Assembly (NCBI GenBank): GCA_028023455.1
Contig: JAQFVV010012398.1
Span: 10,469,160 to 10,533,159 of the forward strand
Direction: 5' to 3'
DNA length: 64,000 nucleotides
Source of the DNA: Epiperipatus broadwayi
Lineage: Eukaryota; Onychophora; Udeonychophora; Euonychophora; Peripatidae
The notes under the pieces were generated by a model. The model worked only from the letters and a program-made list of their open reading frames with translations. It made no database searches and was not told where the DNA came from. Below, one piece after another: positions 48,221-62,007 of the stretch (position 1 is its first letter; each line of letters starts with the position of its first letter). The translations under genes and the position numbers were made by a program.

Positions 48221-51200
48221 AATTGTAACTATATAGAAAGTAAAAAGCCTCCACACCAACACCATTTTAAACAAGACGATATTTGGTTTTTTTATATTTT
48301 GATCATATAACTATACTTTGCACTCATTTTTTCATATTTTGATGCTGTAATAATGTGATCTTTTGTTCATGTGATTATGCCATTGAATGAATTATTTTTT
48401 GTCAGTGATATATTTGCTTTTTGCTAAAAGTTGTTTATGAAAGTTTGAGTTTTGCTATTTTTTTTTCTTTTCATCAAGTAATTACACTAACATTTTGTGG
48501 TCACTTTTTCAATCTAGTCATATGATTATGATGGCAGGATTTTTTTTGGTCATCTTCTATTTTCTAATGTCTTTGATATTTTAATTTCTAGATGAGTTTG
48601 ATATTTTTTTTTGATTAATCATAGTTCTACCAAATTTGCATGTTTGCTTTTTTAATTTTTCAACATATAGTTATGACCATAATTTGATGTATGAGTCACA
48701 AATTTTAGATTATTTTAGCTTAAGCATGTTTTTTGTTTGAGCTTATGCAATTTTAATAGCACATTTGGCCATAATTTGATCTTTTGGAAAATTTGTGCAT
48801 TTATTTTTTAATTACTGATGAAAATTACATTTTTTTTTTACAAATGGTCAAAGTAATTGGAATACTGCCTATTATACCATGTTATCTTGTGCAACTTCAT
48901 TTTATCACTTGGTTGTGACAGTGGTATGTTTGGGGTTTCCCTTAGAAACCAAAATAATGGAAAACACACACTAAAACAGTACTCAATATTGCGTATACTT
49001 TTATTAATATATGTTAAAAATACAAGTGGTGTCTTAAAAAAGAAGAGGAAATCTTTGTATTATCAGTTGCTAGTTACGAGACTTTGGTTAGATATATGAA
49101 TCAGTAATAATTGGAAATTAATGCAGGAAATCCATATTATTCTAAAGAAGGTGTACAACCTATGTCACAAATGCCACACTAGGCATATTTTATGACTAAA
49201 TATGAAGCATTAATCTTCAATTGGAAAAATAAAATTAAGTCTAAATCTTAATACTGTAATAAAAAATACTACTTATTAGTACTCAGTAAAAAAAAAAAAT
49301 GACAAAAATTCAATGAATAAACTCCCCAAAAATTGATTATACTTTCATTTTCTAAGTACATATCTGTTAATTTATATAATTTTTGATATGATTATTTCAG
49401 AGTTAGTCCTTCATAAATTTTAACTTTCATTTTCAACTGTTCATCCCCTGTAAGACTTCAAATTGATTTAAAAAAAAAAAAGCCACAACTAACTTACTCA
49501 AATGTTAAAAATGTTTTATCTTCATCAACAAACTTAATGCCAAGCATTAAAAGACTCATTAATATAAATAATATTTAAGTGTTAAACTTTTTCTATAGAA
49601 CATTACTACATTATGTAGGGAGGGAAGAGGATGGACTAAATATTTTTAGCAATAACATACTATATTTTATACAAAAAAATTGCAGTGTATCCAAATTTAT
49701 GCATGAAAAAATCAGTGCTTTGACTGCAAAATGGTAGCAAATCTTACTCTAGCTATTAAATATGCACTGAGATATCAACATTATATCAATAATAAATGTT
49801 ATAACTGCAATATATAAACTTCTAGATGCTGATCCTAAACACTTTCTTTACAAAGAGGTTGAAAGAAATAGAAAATATTTATTTAATAATTGTTCAGTTC
49901 AAAAAAGTTTGAGCATTGGAAATAACTGATGTGAGTCACTATTCACATTCATTGTGTTCCAGAGTCTGGAACTCTTAATGTATACCCAATGATCGCACTC
50001 AATTTTGTCATTTTTAATGCAGTAAATTATGAAAGGCAAAATAGAAATACTGTAAATTATTATCCTTTACTGGTACTGAAAAAGACTCAAATAGTTTTTG
50101 AAAAATGTTTTCTCATTTTATAAAAAAATATCATTTACACGAAGTATTTTTGATCAGAGATCAATTATTCAAAAATATTAATCAGGTAAAATAATTTACA
50201 AATCATAGCTTCTTGGACCTTAGATGCAAGCAGTTTTTCTCTCTCTTTTTTTAATGGTGTGATACACTATACATATCTGATAGTGTAATTTTTTTTTAGA
50301 AAGGATAAGTCACTGAAGTTTTTAAAATCTACATTGTGTACAGAAATAGTATTGGATATTGTGAAGTTAGATTGTCCTTTATTACACTAGATTAGACATT
50401 GCAATAGTCAATTTTGATTCGACTTCTCCATCCCTCTCATTATTTTTACAATTAAACTTATCAATTTTTCTTTTTACTTTAATAATACCAAAAACTGAAA
50501 AATCTTATTTTTTTAATGGAATACATTGTAGTGGAAAGAATGAATAAACAGTTCTGTAATTACATAAATACAATGTACATCCAGACTTATGCAAGCAATT
50601 CTCATGATTTATAAAATTTAAAAAAAAATCCATAAAATGTGACATACAAGATAATACTGTTCTCAGTTTTTGTATGCCCCATACTCAGCAAATATCTTTT
50701 GAGATAATGTTGGTGTTTATATTAAAAAAATATTTTATTTTACACCATAAATATCGGTAAACATGCACTCTAAAGACAAATCCACCTATGTAAATATAGG
50801 CAAAATGCCACAATGAATTACATAAGACAAACACCATCTAGATATACTGATTCTATATTTTATTTAAAATATATCAGGCTTAGCTATTATATCTGCAATT
50901 TTTATTCATAACATTCACTCCTATGATAAACATTAAACTTTAATAAAACTTTTGATTTATTAAATGTTATTATTGACAAACCATTTACGATGTAATTTGC
51001 ATAAAAAAAAAAAGAAGAACAACAACACTGGCTTTTTCCAGGTGCATAAATCATGGGATTTTGAGAGTTATAATATATATTATTCAGAAAAGTTGCATTA
51101 GAACAATATCTTATACCCTGACCACTTGCGAATAAAACTGATAATTTATAAAAGTTAATGATTAATAGCTGGATAATATTAATGCATAATTAAACAGAAA

Positions 51201-51824
51201 ATTAATAAATGTGATTAACTATACTAAATGAGAAAGTAGATCAAAATGTGATATCAATTAACACTAATGCTATTATACACATACATAAATAAAATACAGT
51301 ACACCAATTCAAAAGTAAATCGCTAGCAACTAACACAAAAAAAACTTACATACACATGTATAAATATATATTACATTAATTTTCTATAAGTGTGTGAAAT
51401 TAAGCAAAAAAAAAAAAAATTAAACAAAGCTATCTTTCTTATTACTGCTTCAATGCTTATTTTATTAAAAGTAATGTCTTACAGTTTCGATTGAATGTGG
51501 AGTTAATTTATATAATGCATATAAATAGGGCATTATTTGATATATATATATACACACACACGTTTGGCATGAATTTAAATTTAATATTTTTAATGGCTAA
51601 TATAGATGTTATACATATGAAGTTAAATCCACAGCCAAAGAGTATTGACATGCAGCAACCACAATCATAACCGGTTCTGCAGTCTGAATGGAATTAGATC
51701 AAACCAGTTCAGTTAATACAAACAAAAGAAGGCAGGAGGCTTATTTTTGATATGTATACATAAATATATGTAATAAAATATTTAAAAAATTAGTAAATTT
51801 ATAAGGAGATATTATTAAGTTTTT
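48221..51824. other. AT-rich non-coding stretch
   Basis: Homopolymer T and A runs are frequent, and a TA/CA run occurs at 51540-51562. No domain-bearing frame or terminal repeat was recognised. Confidence 0.4.
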
Positions 51825-51832
51825 GGTTATAT

Positions 51833-52184
51833 CAGGGGTCCCCAACCTTTTTGCACTTAAGAGCACATTCTATAATAACTGCTAGGTGGCAGGCACCATT
51901 TATTTTTCAATGTAAATTTATAGTTGGATATTGTTAATAATACACATAATGTACAAAAAAATATTTATTTCAAAAATAAAATTTTAACATATAATTAACG
52001 TTTATATTTTTACGCTGTTAAAATATAGTGTGCCCTACAATTTGATTACAATTTAATACAATAATTTATAAGAAATTTTAAAAACCAAATTTATTTGTTT
52101 TTATTGTGTTTGGATAGTGGCGGGCACCCGTAAAATGGTCTGTGGGCACCATGGTGCCCATGGGCATAGGGTTAAGGACCCCTG
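51833..52184. mobile_element. hAT-type MITE
   Basis: A 352-bp element starting CAGGGGTCCCCAACC and ending GGGTTAAGGACCCCTG. The inverted ends are typical of hAT non-autonomous elements. An 8-bp target duplication is present with one mismatch: GGTTATAT at 51825-51832 and GTTTATAT at 52185-52192. Subterminal blocks GCAGGCACCATT and GGCGGGCACCCG are visible. It encodes no transposase. Confidence 0.85.
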
Positions 52185-52324
52185 GTTTATATGATAAACT
52201 ATTTTCTGTATATACATATATATATATGATCACTCGATGGAGCTTTACCAATAGCTCCTAACAAGTTTTTGTTTACATAAACGTTGAGAGAGATAGAATT
52301 CAATATCTCTTTCATTGTCTCCAA

Positions 52325-52369
52325 CCTTTAGACCATGGTTTCAAGCTAATTGGCTCACGCCAGTAAAGG
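52325..52369 (-). ncRNA. Hammerhead ribozyme, 448-family copy 1
   Basis: Minus-strand order: stem I CCTTTA, core CTGGCGT, stem II GAGC/GCTT around CAATTA, GAAA, stem III CCATGG, TC, then stem I TAAAGG. Stem I pairs perfectly and the cut is predicted after GTC. The core deviates at two positions from CTGANGA (A6 to G, A9 to T). Confidence 0.6.
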
Positions 52370-52772
52370 GTAGAAAGACCAGAAACTAGATCCAAATGGG
52401 TAGGAAGACCAGAAACTAAATCTAAATACTAACTCTACAATCAGCATTTATGAAACACGTTTCTATCAATTTGAAAGCATGAATTTTTCAGATACGTAAA
52501 TATCTTCAAATCCAGCCAAACAAACTAGACAGCTATATGGGTCTGAAATCAGTTCAGTTTCACCATATAGTAAAAGCCTCTGCAATATATATCATTGCAA
52601 AAACCTTCAAGGGTACATTTATGATAAACAAAACAAGTTATAAATTTCGTAACTTGTTCTTAGCTTGCATTTTATGATCACTAGATGGAGCTTCACCAAT
52701 AGCTCCTAACAAGCTTTTGTTTACATAAACACTGAGAAAGATAGAATTCAATATCTCTTTCATTGTCTCCAA

Positions 52773-52817
52773 CCATTAGACCATGCTTTTGAGCTAATTG
52801 GCTCACGTCAGTAAAGG
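52773..52817 (-). ncRNA. Hammerhead ribozyme, 448-family copy 2 (decayed)
   Basis: Minus strand: stem I CCTTTA, core CTGACGT, GAGC/GCTC, AAAA in place of GAAA, GCATGG, TC, TAATGG. Stem I, stem III and G12 carry changes, so this copy is probably inactive. It supports CTGACG(T) as the family core. Confidence 0.5.
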
Positions 52818-52841
52818 GTAGGAAGACCAGAAATGAGATTA

Positions 52842-52880
52842 GTGATGGGAGCCAATTAGCTGGAAACCATGGTCTAAAGG
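52842..52880 (+). ncRNA. Partial hammerhead at the arm junction, 448-family copy 3
   Basis: The right arm starts inside the first core strand (TGATGG), followed by GAGCCAATTAGCT, GGAAAC, CCATGG palindrome, TC and TAAAGG. The 5' half of stem I is missing because the array flips here. Confidence 0.45.
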
Positions 52881-53042
52881 TTGGAGACAATGAAAGAGAT
52901 ATTGAATTATATCTCTCTCAGCATTTATGTAAACAAAAGCTTGTTAGGAGCTATTGGTAAAGCTCCATCTAGTGATCATAAAATGCAAGCTAAGAGCAAG
53001 TTATGAAATTTATAGCTTGTTTTGTTTATCATATATATATAT

Positions 53043-54745
53043 CTTATAAGATTTCTGGTCACTGTAAAGTTGATTAATTTTAATAAAGTAAGCATTGTAA
53101 CAGCAATGAAAAAAGTGGATTTGTTTAACTTTTGATAATTTTATCAATGCATATAGAATAAGTTGTTAATAGTTCTTAAAAGAGTAAAATGGAGTTGGTC
53201 TGGGCACTGAATTAGGAGAGGTGTTAATAGATGAAAAATTGAAGACTTTTGATGAATCCTAAAAGATTATTAAAGACCTAGAAAAATACCACACATAAGA
53301 TAAATGGATGAAGATAAAAAAAATGTGTTGAAATGATGAGGAAAAAAAGCTATGATTAGAGAAATTGAATCAAGTATAGAGAGACTTCCATTGTACAGTT
53401 GACTGCTGAAAATGACTGATGATAATACACTCTTGGCATATCATCTTCAAGGTTTTTCTCTTATCTCCAAATCCTTTATGTTTGAATCAAATATCCTTAG
53501 CATTTTTCAATCAAATAGATAGCCAATAGTTAACCTTTTTGTCTAAATATTTATTAAGTAAGTAAATATCTAGCTATTCTAGATAAAAGATAAACAAGTG
53601 GGGGAAATGCTAAAACCTTCACTAATAAATAGGTGGATAATGCCTTCTTCATTGTTTCTTTTTGAAGGACAGTTCAGATAAGCCTTTACCAAACAATGAG
53701 CAATTTAGTAGCAGTTTTATCATTTATCTATAAAAAGAGAGAGGGAAGTGTTTCTTTATAAAATGTACAATAAAATTAAAAACAAAACAACAATAAATAA
53801 ATAAAAATCTAGAATTTCTATTCCTTTTATTTTGTATTTTATACATATACAACCTCAAGACAAACACTGAAATTAATAAATAAAGTTTCTTTTTTAAACT
53901 CGTCAGTAATATTTTCACTTTGAATAAACAGATTCAGTTTCTCTTTTTCTATATTCTTTTATTTTTCAAAAAGATTTTAATAAATACTAGAGTTTTTCAT
54001 TTTGTTAGTAGATTAAGTAAATAGAGGTTTTAAAATTAAAAATTAGATCTCGTTAGAAGCATTATTTTTGTAAACTTTCTAAACAATGATTTTTTTCTAA
54101 TTGAAGCAGCCAAATGCAATTAAATGTGAGTATTAATTAATATCAGTAAATGATCAGCATGCGTGATTACCCAATTTTCTTTTATAATTAAAGCACTTTA
54201 ATAATAGATGGTAATTCTAATACACTTTTAATAATAACAATAAAATGTGTGTGTATTCTTTTCCATTAGATAAAGAAAACAACAAATCAAAAGCATTTAA
54301 TAAAAAAGATTACATTAACATCTCAACTTTAAATTAATAAACAGATATTTTATCATTTGTTAGACTTAAACTTAATAAAGTCTTTGAAGCATAGAGTTTT
54401 TCTTTTGTCAGACTAATAATAATTGTTGTAATTTAGATGATATTTTACAAATTCTTGAACAAAATGCTTTGACAAACTCATAAAAGACTCAACATCTCAT
54501 TTTAATTTTCTATTTAGATTTAAACAAAAGCATTTAAAAACAAATTTTCCTGAAATATATATATATATATGATTTTTGTTTTTTCAATATTTCTTTTGAT
54601 TAACAACTAGATAAATAATAGGCAATTTCCATCATACCAATTGATTCATTTCGATTTTTTAACATAAAAGAATATAAAATAACTTATTAATACATATATT
54701 TTATAAATTCTAAGTTAAATTAGAAAAGTTTTGTTAAAAGTAAAC
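53043..54745. other. AT-rich non-coding stretch
   Basis: No feature was recognised. A short TA run occurs near 54556-54570. Confidence 0.4.
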
Positions 54746-54839
54746 TTTATACAAAAATAATATATAAACTATGTAAATATGTATATATTTGATATGACAT
54801 TTTAGCTGAACATTTAATATTCAGTGTGTGTATATATAT

Positions 54840-56250
54840 ATATTGAACCGTATTCGAATATGTAGATTCGAAACACCGGTCTCTTAGGCAGAGAAGAACA
54901 TACTCGGAGAGTATGTATGCCCAAACGATAGCTATAAAATATATAACTAGGGTTACATTTCCAGGACATAACTTCTTCTCGATTGTTGAGTTCAACACCA
55001 AGTTCAAAGCACTTTTTTTTGTTTGTGTATAAACACGGGCACCAGCTATATTCAAGGATGAATAAATAACGCACTTTGAGCAATGGCCAGTAACTCAACG
55101 CCTAAATCCACAACTAGCTCAGCTGTTTGTAATCACTAATAGATTATACATAATTAGTGGTTAAAAGATTTGATAAAGAACTGTAAAAAGAATTTATAAA
55201 AAGAACTGTAAAAGAATTGATAAAAAATTTGATAAAAGGAATTGATAAAAAGAATTGACCAACAGATAAAGTTTAATTTTAAAGATAATTTATTAACTAA
55301 CATTTATTTACTAAATTTAAACATTTTATAATTCTAATAAAACACACGTATATTTTAAATTACATTTCTAAATAGTCTAAATATTCCTATAGATTCAATA
55401 ACAGAACACTCTAATTTAACTAATAAATATTGATATAATGATCACGCACATATTAACTCATGCACACACATAATAATGATAATAAAGGACTACATAGCAT
55501 TTGAAATTTAATCACACACATATCAATAGTTCATTTATGTATGATATCAAGTTCATATAATTAGACTCTTGGAGGATTCGCATGAATTAATGAAATGCAA
55601 TGGCTATTACAGTATAACGAAAATAAGCAAATGTTTTACCTAGGATTTTGAACGTAGATTTAACACTTTGTTTTCTTCTTGTTTGTTGTTTCTTCCAATA
55701 TGAATGGTTCCAGTATGAATGCTTCCAGCCAGCTGGGACGTTTCCTTGCTGATTTCCTGATTTTCACGATTATTACCATCGGAGACAAATAGATACTGAC
55801 AGAGATTTTCTAAGATGTTAAGCTGACATTATTTCACGGGCAGATCTGCTGTTTTCTCGGACATCTGGGCTGGAGATAAACGTGCGTTCCCAAGATCTTC
55901 TCAACACTGCATTTTGTTTGTTAACAGCTCAATTAATTTCTGAACTGCACTACTCAATTACTTTGTGAACTGATTACTGTCCGATAAAAAAAGGTCTATT
56001 TATACCTGCGCCTTGTTGTCCTTCTGATATCTCCGGCAAAGATCTGTTGTCAAATTCCAATGATAATCATTTGATAAACGTGTTTTGGAAGATTGCTTAA
56101 TTAGTAATAGCCATGCAATAAAACGTGTTGTTTTATTTTATTAATAGCCATTGCCGTGGTTTTAATGATAATCTTCTTTTATTTCGCATACATTTTATTT
56201 ATTTACCAATCACACATATATACGCACATATATTTTTAATACAATTTACT
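54840..56250 (-). repeat. Possible LTR and leader of a minus-strand LTR retroelement
   Basis: On the minus strand a TATA-like GGTATAAATAGACC at about 56000 is followed by a less AT-rich transcribed-type region. About 1 kb further, GCTGGTGCCCGTGTTTATA at about 55027-55044 resembles a primer-binding site with a TGG start. The TGGTGCCC is identical to that at 34998. No second LTR copy is in the window, and the LTR borders cannot be fixed. Frames at 54747-55098 have no recognisable gag motif. Confidence 0.35.
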
Positions 56251-59200
56251 ATTTAGTTTTAACATTATTTTTTCTTTAATTAAACTTGAATGAAAAGAGA
56301 TTTGTATGTTTTAACTTTTTAAATTATATTTTTACGAATACTAATAAAAATTCTTTACTTCCTTTTATAACCCTTAGTTTAATTTCTCTAACGAAAACAC
56401 CTCTCTCCCCTTCTGATTAATTAATTGTAGCTTTTTTATTTCAAAAACTAACGCTAGAAAACTATTTAATTCTTATCTTTTTTCTAAAACAAACTGCAAT
56501 AAACTCTTCAACGTTTAATTTTATGTTTTCTTTTAGGAACGATTATTTTAATAATATAATTTTAGATAAAATTATATGTGCCTATATCAATATAGGTACA
56601 ATATATATATGAGTGTATGTGATTAAAGATATAATCTAGGACATTGATCATATATCCACTAGCAACACTTACAATCTAAATTTTGAATCTGGATGGAATT
56701 TGAAAAATTTCGGTTAAAAACTTTGGGAAAATCAGTCCAAAGCTAATTCAGATAACTATTCAAATACTGGTCAGTAAATGGACAATTAGCTACTTTTAAT
56801 AAGAACGTGTTAAGTGGGTTAGCCTAGTGACTAAAGACTTAAATCACAAAATTCAAAATTACTTGTTATTGAGTTAATTGTTCTGAAATGTACCTTTTCA
56901 TTACAAATATGATACTAAAACAACTAATAATTATTGGAAGCAAAAAATCACTAAATTTCTTTTTTTTAAAATTTGATAATAGTGCTTTCACAACTGTCAA
57001 TGGCAATTATGAAGTAGAATTAATTTTATAAACAGATTATTAGATACGTCATAATGCATCCCTTTATAAGTTTATTTTTATTGCTGATCAAAAACAAGAA
57101 CCTAGATGTCTCGAAAGAACTGCATATTACCATTTGTTAAACTTGCTTAAATTTGATTAAATAATTGTTAAAAATCATATATAACTAATCAATCTAACCA
57201 TCATTCACTTTTGTTAATCAAACAGCAAGGTAATGCTTCTATTATATACAAAATATCAAACTTGATCATTTTTTTTTCCTTATCAAAATTTAGATAATAT
57301 GCAATGGCTAGTTTTGTATTATAAATACTACATGCAGTATACAGTAATTAGAAAAGGATCATATTATTGTATAATAATCATTCTAAATGTGCATTTAAAG
57401 AAATAAAACAAAAATAGTTTTAAAATGATTTTATTTTAGATTTACAATTACTGTATATGCTCTATACATAAGAGTTTGCTATATTTTCTGCAGATACAAA
57501 GTTGTTGTTTTTTTATCTTTGGAAGACCCTTTTAGCATTTTTTTATTTTCATCAAACCATTTGTTATCAGTATTATTGTCATTGCCATTATTGATAGCTT
57601 CAGATCTTCATACCATTTCGAAAATATAGGTGCAAAGTTCATTTTGGATGCATATTAGGAGCTTTTTCTCTGAATAGAGATTTGTAAGCAATTTTTCTAA
57701 TGCTTTTAAAAAATCCAAAGTGTTGAATAGACTGCTTAAATTTTTTTATATAATATGAATAATTTAATTGTTGAAATATTTAACATTTGTAAGAAAATTG
57801 CCACTTTCAGTCAAGTAAATTTACTCTTCTTTTTTGCAAGTTATAATCTGGGATCTTTTCAGGTTTTCCAGTGCTAGGATCAATTTTATTAGAATGGGGC
57901 ATAAAAGAAATTAGTAGTACGTTTATATTATTTTCCAACAAATAATAATAGTGTACTATTGCCAAGATATTCTTATAAATTGCTTTCTATGGCTCTTGAT
58001 CTTGATGACAGAAAAGTTGTAAGAATTTTTTTTTTTTTTTCTTCAAAGTTCCCCCCTCAGCTATGGTAAAAAAAATATATATATATAAAATAAAAACATG
58101 ACGTCAACTTAATAAGACAAATCAAAAATCTATAAAGGAAAATTTCCTAAAAGGATTATATATGTTCTTATTGTTATAGTTCATGATCCAATATGTGAGG
58201 TTCAAATGTTCTAGAATGCACATGATGGTGATCGAATTTCTTCCATATAGCGTGCCTTGAGATGGTAGTTTTACACCACATCCAAGTGGTAAATTTAGTG
58301 GTGCTTTCAACATAGATGAATAGATGCTGTGCCAAGTCAAATTTGGTTTGGGGGTTACAACTTCATGGGTGATAAATCTCTTCCCATGAGATAACTTCAC
58401 ACTTAGCAGTGCATTGTTGTCTATGTCTCTATATACATAATTGATGAGAGTCCCTGAGTTTGTTGAATAGCAAGGTATTGACTATTGTGAATCTCAAGTT
58501 AAGAGTTGATCTAACTCTCCAGCTCCAGATTGAAAATACTCTTGAAGTATCAAATAAATTTAATGCTATTTCTGGGATTCATAATATAAAATCCCTTAGT
58601 TTGCTGGGTTTAAATATGTATGCTTTTATTCTAGCTTGTATCCATATTCAATGAGATATTCTTGTTTAATGCTTTTACTTTGATGACTGCAGACCTTTCT
58701 ATTCGAATGACAAGTTCAATTTTCCATTCACAAAGTATACATGTTGGCTAACCAACAAGAGTTTTTGGTTTGATTTTTGAGAAAAAGGTCATTTGCATAT
58801 ATATTTTGTCGATCATTTTTTTGTGTTAATTTGACTCTTTCAATAAGCGAGTTTGAATTCAGTCATTGAGTTGATTATACATAGTGGATAAATAATAATA
58901 ATAAATTTATTTATTATTACCTTCCTTTACATTTTGGTGATTTTCTTGCATTTACATTTGATCAACGTGACTATACGTGACAAAACATGTTTTTTTACCA
59001 ATGCGATCTTTTTTTGTGTGTGTAATACTTCAACATTTTCCGTTATTTGCAATATTGAATGACATAAAAAAATTGTGTCTGTCAAGATAATAAAAACAAT
59101 AAAAGTTCGATAATTAATATGTATTTTTTTTATGGTTTTGGTTTAAATTGTTTATAAAAAATTTTTTTTATAAGCACTTCTATGGAAATCCCAGCATCCT

Positions 59201-59597
59201 TTGCAATCTCATACTACATTTTTACTATAGATTTCCATTTTCTGTGGTAATATATCATTGCTATAAGTTTGATTTTAACATGTCAATTTATATTATATAT
59301 TACATGGTAAGTTAATGTGTTTTTATAAAAATTATTTAAAACGAAAATCATTTACTCTTTGAAATCTGCATATTTAAAGTAACAATTTTTTTGTGTAATA
59401 GCGTCATTTCATTAAGACTGCAAATCAGTTTTTTTTACATTTTCAAATGTCATTCTGAAAACTTGTTAGTGTTTAAATTTGTACATATTTAGTTAAAAAT
59501 CAAATCAACATATCCTTGTTAAAAGTTATTACTTTTTTAAAAGTTATTACTGTTGAAAGTTATACATATATTTATTATGTTTCACTACATTTTTTTT
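56251..59597. other. Non-coding stretch
   Basis: The 58122-58400 block is less AT-rich and open on the minus strand for 92 codons, but no family is recognised. Homopolymer T runs are common from 58024 to 59200. No terminal repeats were seen. Confidence 0.4.
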
Positions 59598-59599
59598 TA

Positions 59600-59862
59600 G
59601 AAGTGCAACATGGAGCATGTATTAGACCTACTTTGCCCATTTCACATTTGTATCAAATCCAGCTGATAACTTTGTAAATCTTGCCTTTGGATACAATGTA
59701 CAAGGATCTGTATTAACGTTTTTTTTTTTTGCCAAAAAAAGTCGTGTACAAGATCGATGTACACATTATTTTGGTCAGATCAGAAGATTATAAAGTTATC
59801 AGCAGATTGATACGAATGTGAACAGATGCAGTAGGTCTAATACATGCTCCATGTTGCAGCTT
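59600..59862. mobile_element. Tc1/mariner-type MITE
   Basis: Terminal inverted repeats of about 80 bp begin GAAGTGCAACATGGAGC and end GCTCCATGTTGCAGCTT, with shared internal blocks TGTATTAGACCTACT and CTGATAACTTT. TA dinucleotides at 59598-59599 and 59863-59864 suit a TA target duplication. The 263-bp element has no coding capacity. Confidence 0.75.
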
Positions 59863-59864
59863 TA

Positions 59865-61400
59865 GTACCTAAGTACCTATCTTACTTTATATTATATGTA
59901 AGGAATGTTGTAATTGTGAGTATTGGGGTTGAAATAGCTAAGAGTGTATAATGGTTCTTGGTGTGATGTAAGACCACATCTTACAATATATTGTGACTAT
60001 TTATTTTGCCTAGAAAATAAATACAGGGGCAATCTAGTAACTAATTTTTTTTCATTATAATTCTAAAAGGTTAACTCATGTTATCTCCTTTCACTTATGT
60101 AACTTAATGCTCTATTTTATGTATTTAAAACTGTATGATTGCATTTTTATTTATTTAAGAGTATGTCCAAACCAATATTGCGATCTTCCTAAATAATAAT
60201 TTTGAAAAGTTTAGCCTAACTTTCATAAATTTATCTGTTGTTAACATCATATTAAAAAAAGAAATAAATAAAGTTTTTTTTTCTTTTTGTTACTATTCAA
60301 AGTTAGATAACTTTAATTTCAAATATCCTAATTAACAATTTAACCCACTTAAAATCACTTTTCTCTGTATTTATTTAAATTATATGTAAATCATTTCTGG
60401 TGCAAATGTCCTAGATTCTTATCAATTGTAATAAGCCCTTTCTGTTAATTGCACTAATTGGAATCACATCACTCTCAAAACAATATAAAAGGGGCAATTT
60501 TGAAAGCATGATGATCACTTCTTCACCATCACTACAAATTGATCACATTAATATTATTTTGCTTACTGAATTCTACAACCAAGTTAATTAAGTTTTAATT
60601 GTTTTGGAAGACAAGATAGTAAGTGCTGCTAAAAAGAAACTTATCAGAGTAAACAACCTCTTCCAAGTTTTGCTATTTTACTTTAATCTCTCTAAATTTT
60701 TCGGAGTGGAGGAAAATAAATCAACTTATCTGTGGAGTCAGGAGCTGAAACTTCAACAATGCAATATGAGATATTATGTCATTATCTTGCAAAGTTTTTT
60801 CGATTCTATTCAGTCTTATTATATTTTATCTGAAATTAAAAACTTATTGCACTATTATGTCATGAACTATATTGATTTTAATTGATTAATGTATGGTGAA
60901 GCTGTTTATCACTCATTATAAAATATAATTAAGGATTTATATTTGTTATATCTTGCTTCTTTTACATTGTATTCGGATATATGTTTACTTCATAGTATCT
61001 TATTCTGGAAATAATTACATTTGGATAAACATATTAGTTTATAATGAATTTGTCATATTTATACACCTGCTCTAATATATATTTGCAACCTACTTAATAT
61101 AACTCACTTATATTTTGCATTTATAACTTATCTATCATGATTGTAGTCTGCCTATATAAAGTATAGAGCTATTTTGTTTGGATACAACTTTAATGTTTTC
61201 AATGCGAGATATATCCAACTTGTTCTTTAATCTAAATGATCGCTTTAATCTTTGCAAAGTTGTAACATGCTGATAAAAGGCTCCTTCCATTATAAAGTCA
61301 CAATGATTTTTTTTTATATTTCAAAGAAAAATCGCCATCCTACTATATTATTTTATCAAATGCAAACTCATTTTTATGGAAAACCTCCAATCTCCTAGCA
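59865..61400. other. AT-rich non-coding stretch
   Basis: The 93-codon frame at 60604-60885 has no domain that I recognise. No RNA gene or repeat border was seen. Confidence 0.4.
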
Positions 61401-61401
61401 A

Positions 61402-61415
61402 ATATATATATATAT
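61402..61415. repeat. TA microsatellite, left border of 405-bp array
   Basis: A TA run immediately precedes ATGAAAAACAAAAATGC, the first base of the first unit. Confidence 0.9.
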
Positions 61416-61558
61416 GAAAAACAAAAATGCAAGTTAAAAAACTTGCTAACGCTTGTATTTATGTCCACAGATGGCGTTCTACCAAAAACACTGATCAAGC
61501 GTATGTTTTGTTTACATAAATGTCAGAGTAGTATTCACTATCTCTAACTATAATTCCA

Positions 61559-61602
61559 CTTTCAGATCATGATTTCAAGCTATTTGCTATTATCAGTGAA
61601 AG
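61559..61602 (-). ncRNA. Hammerhead ribozyme, 405-family copy 1 (core mutated)
   Basis: Stem I CTTTCA/TGAAAG, GAAA, TCATGA stem III and ATC are all intact. The first core strand reads CTGATAA, with the invariant G8 changed to A, which should abolish cleavage. Confidence 0.65.
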
Positions 61603-61963
61603 ACAGGAATAAAGAAACTAGATCTAAACACAAACTCTGAGCGTTTATGAAACAATTTCTATTCAGCTTGCAAGCGTGAATTTTTTAGACACGTAATGTC
61701 TTCAAACTCAGCATAGCAAACCAGATAGCTATATGGGTCTGATCTCAGTTCAACATCACCACATAGTAGAAGCCTCTGCAATCTATATCATTGCAAGAAA
61801 GACCTCAAAGGTACATTTATGAAAAACAAAAATGCAAGTTAAAAAACTTGCTAACGCTTGTATTTATGTCCACAGATGGCGTTCTACCAAAAACACCGAT
61901 CAAGCGTATGTTTTGTTTACATAAACGTCAGAGTAGTATTCACTATCTCTAACTATAATTCCA

Positions 61964-62007
61964 CTTTCAGATCATGATTTCAAGCTATTTGCTATCATCA
62001 TTGAAAG
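61964..62007 (-). ncRNA. Hammerhead ribozyme, 405-family copy 2 (core mutated)
   Basis: All stems are intact. The core reads ATGATGA, with the invariant C3 changed to A, which should abolish cleavage. Confidence 0.65.

Larger units (their letters stand above)
52228..53032. mobile_element. Hammerhead-bearing inverted tandem element (448-bp unit)
   Basis: The left arm starts GATCACTCGATGGAGC after a TA run (52211-52227). The unit restarts at 52676 (GATCACTAGATGGAGC), a period of about 448 bp. The array flips near 52840, and the right arm ends TTTTGTTTATCAT at a second TA run (53031-53042). The part GCCTCTGCAAT-TATATCATTG then GGTACATTTATGA is shared with the 405-bp units of the 61 kb array, so the two families are related. 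Each hammerhead position is occupied. It is non-coding. Confidence 0.85.

Noticed and set aside
53400-53430. CTGATGATAATAC as a stray hammerhead core
   Set aside because: No GAAA strand or stem I complement lies within a plausible distance.
60604-60885. 93-codon plus-strand frame as a gene
   Set aside because: It lacks any recognised motif, its composition follows the AT-rich background and no supporting context is present.
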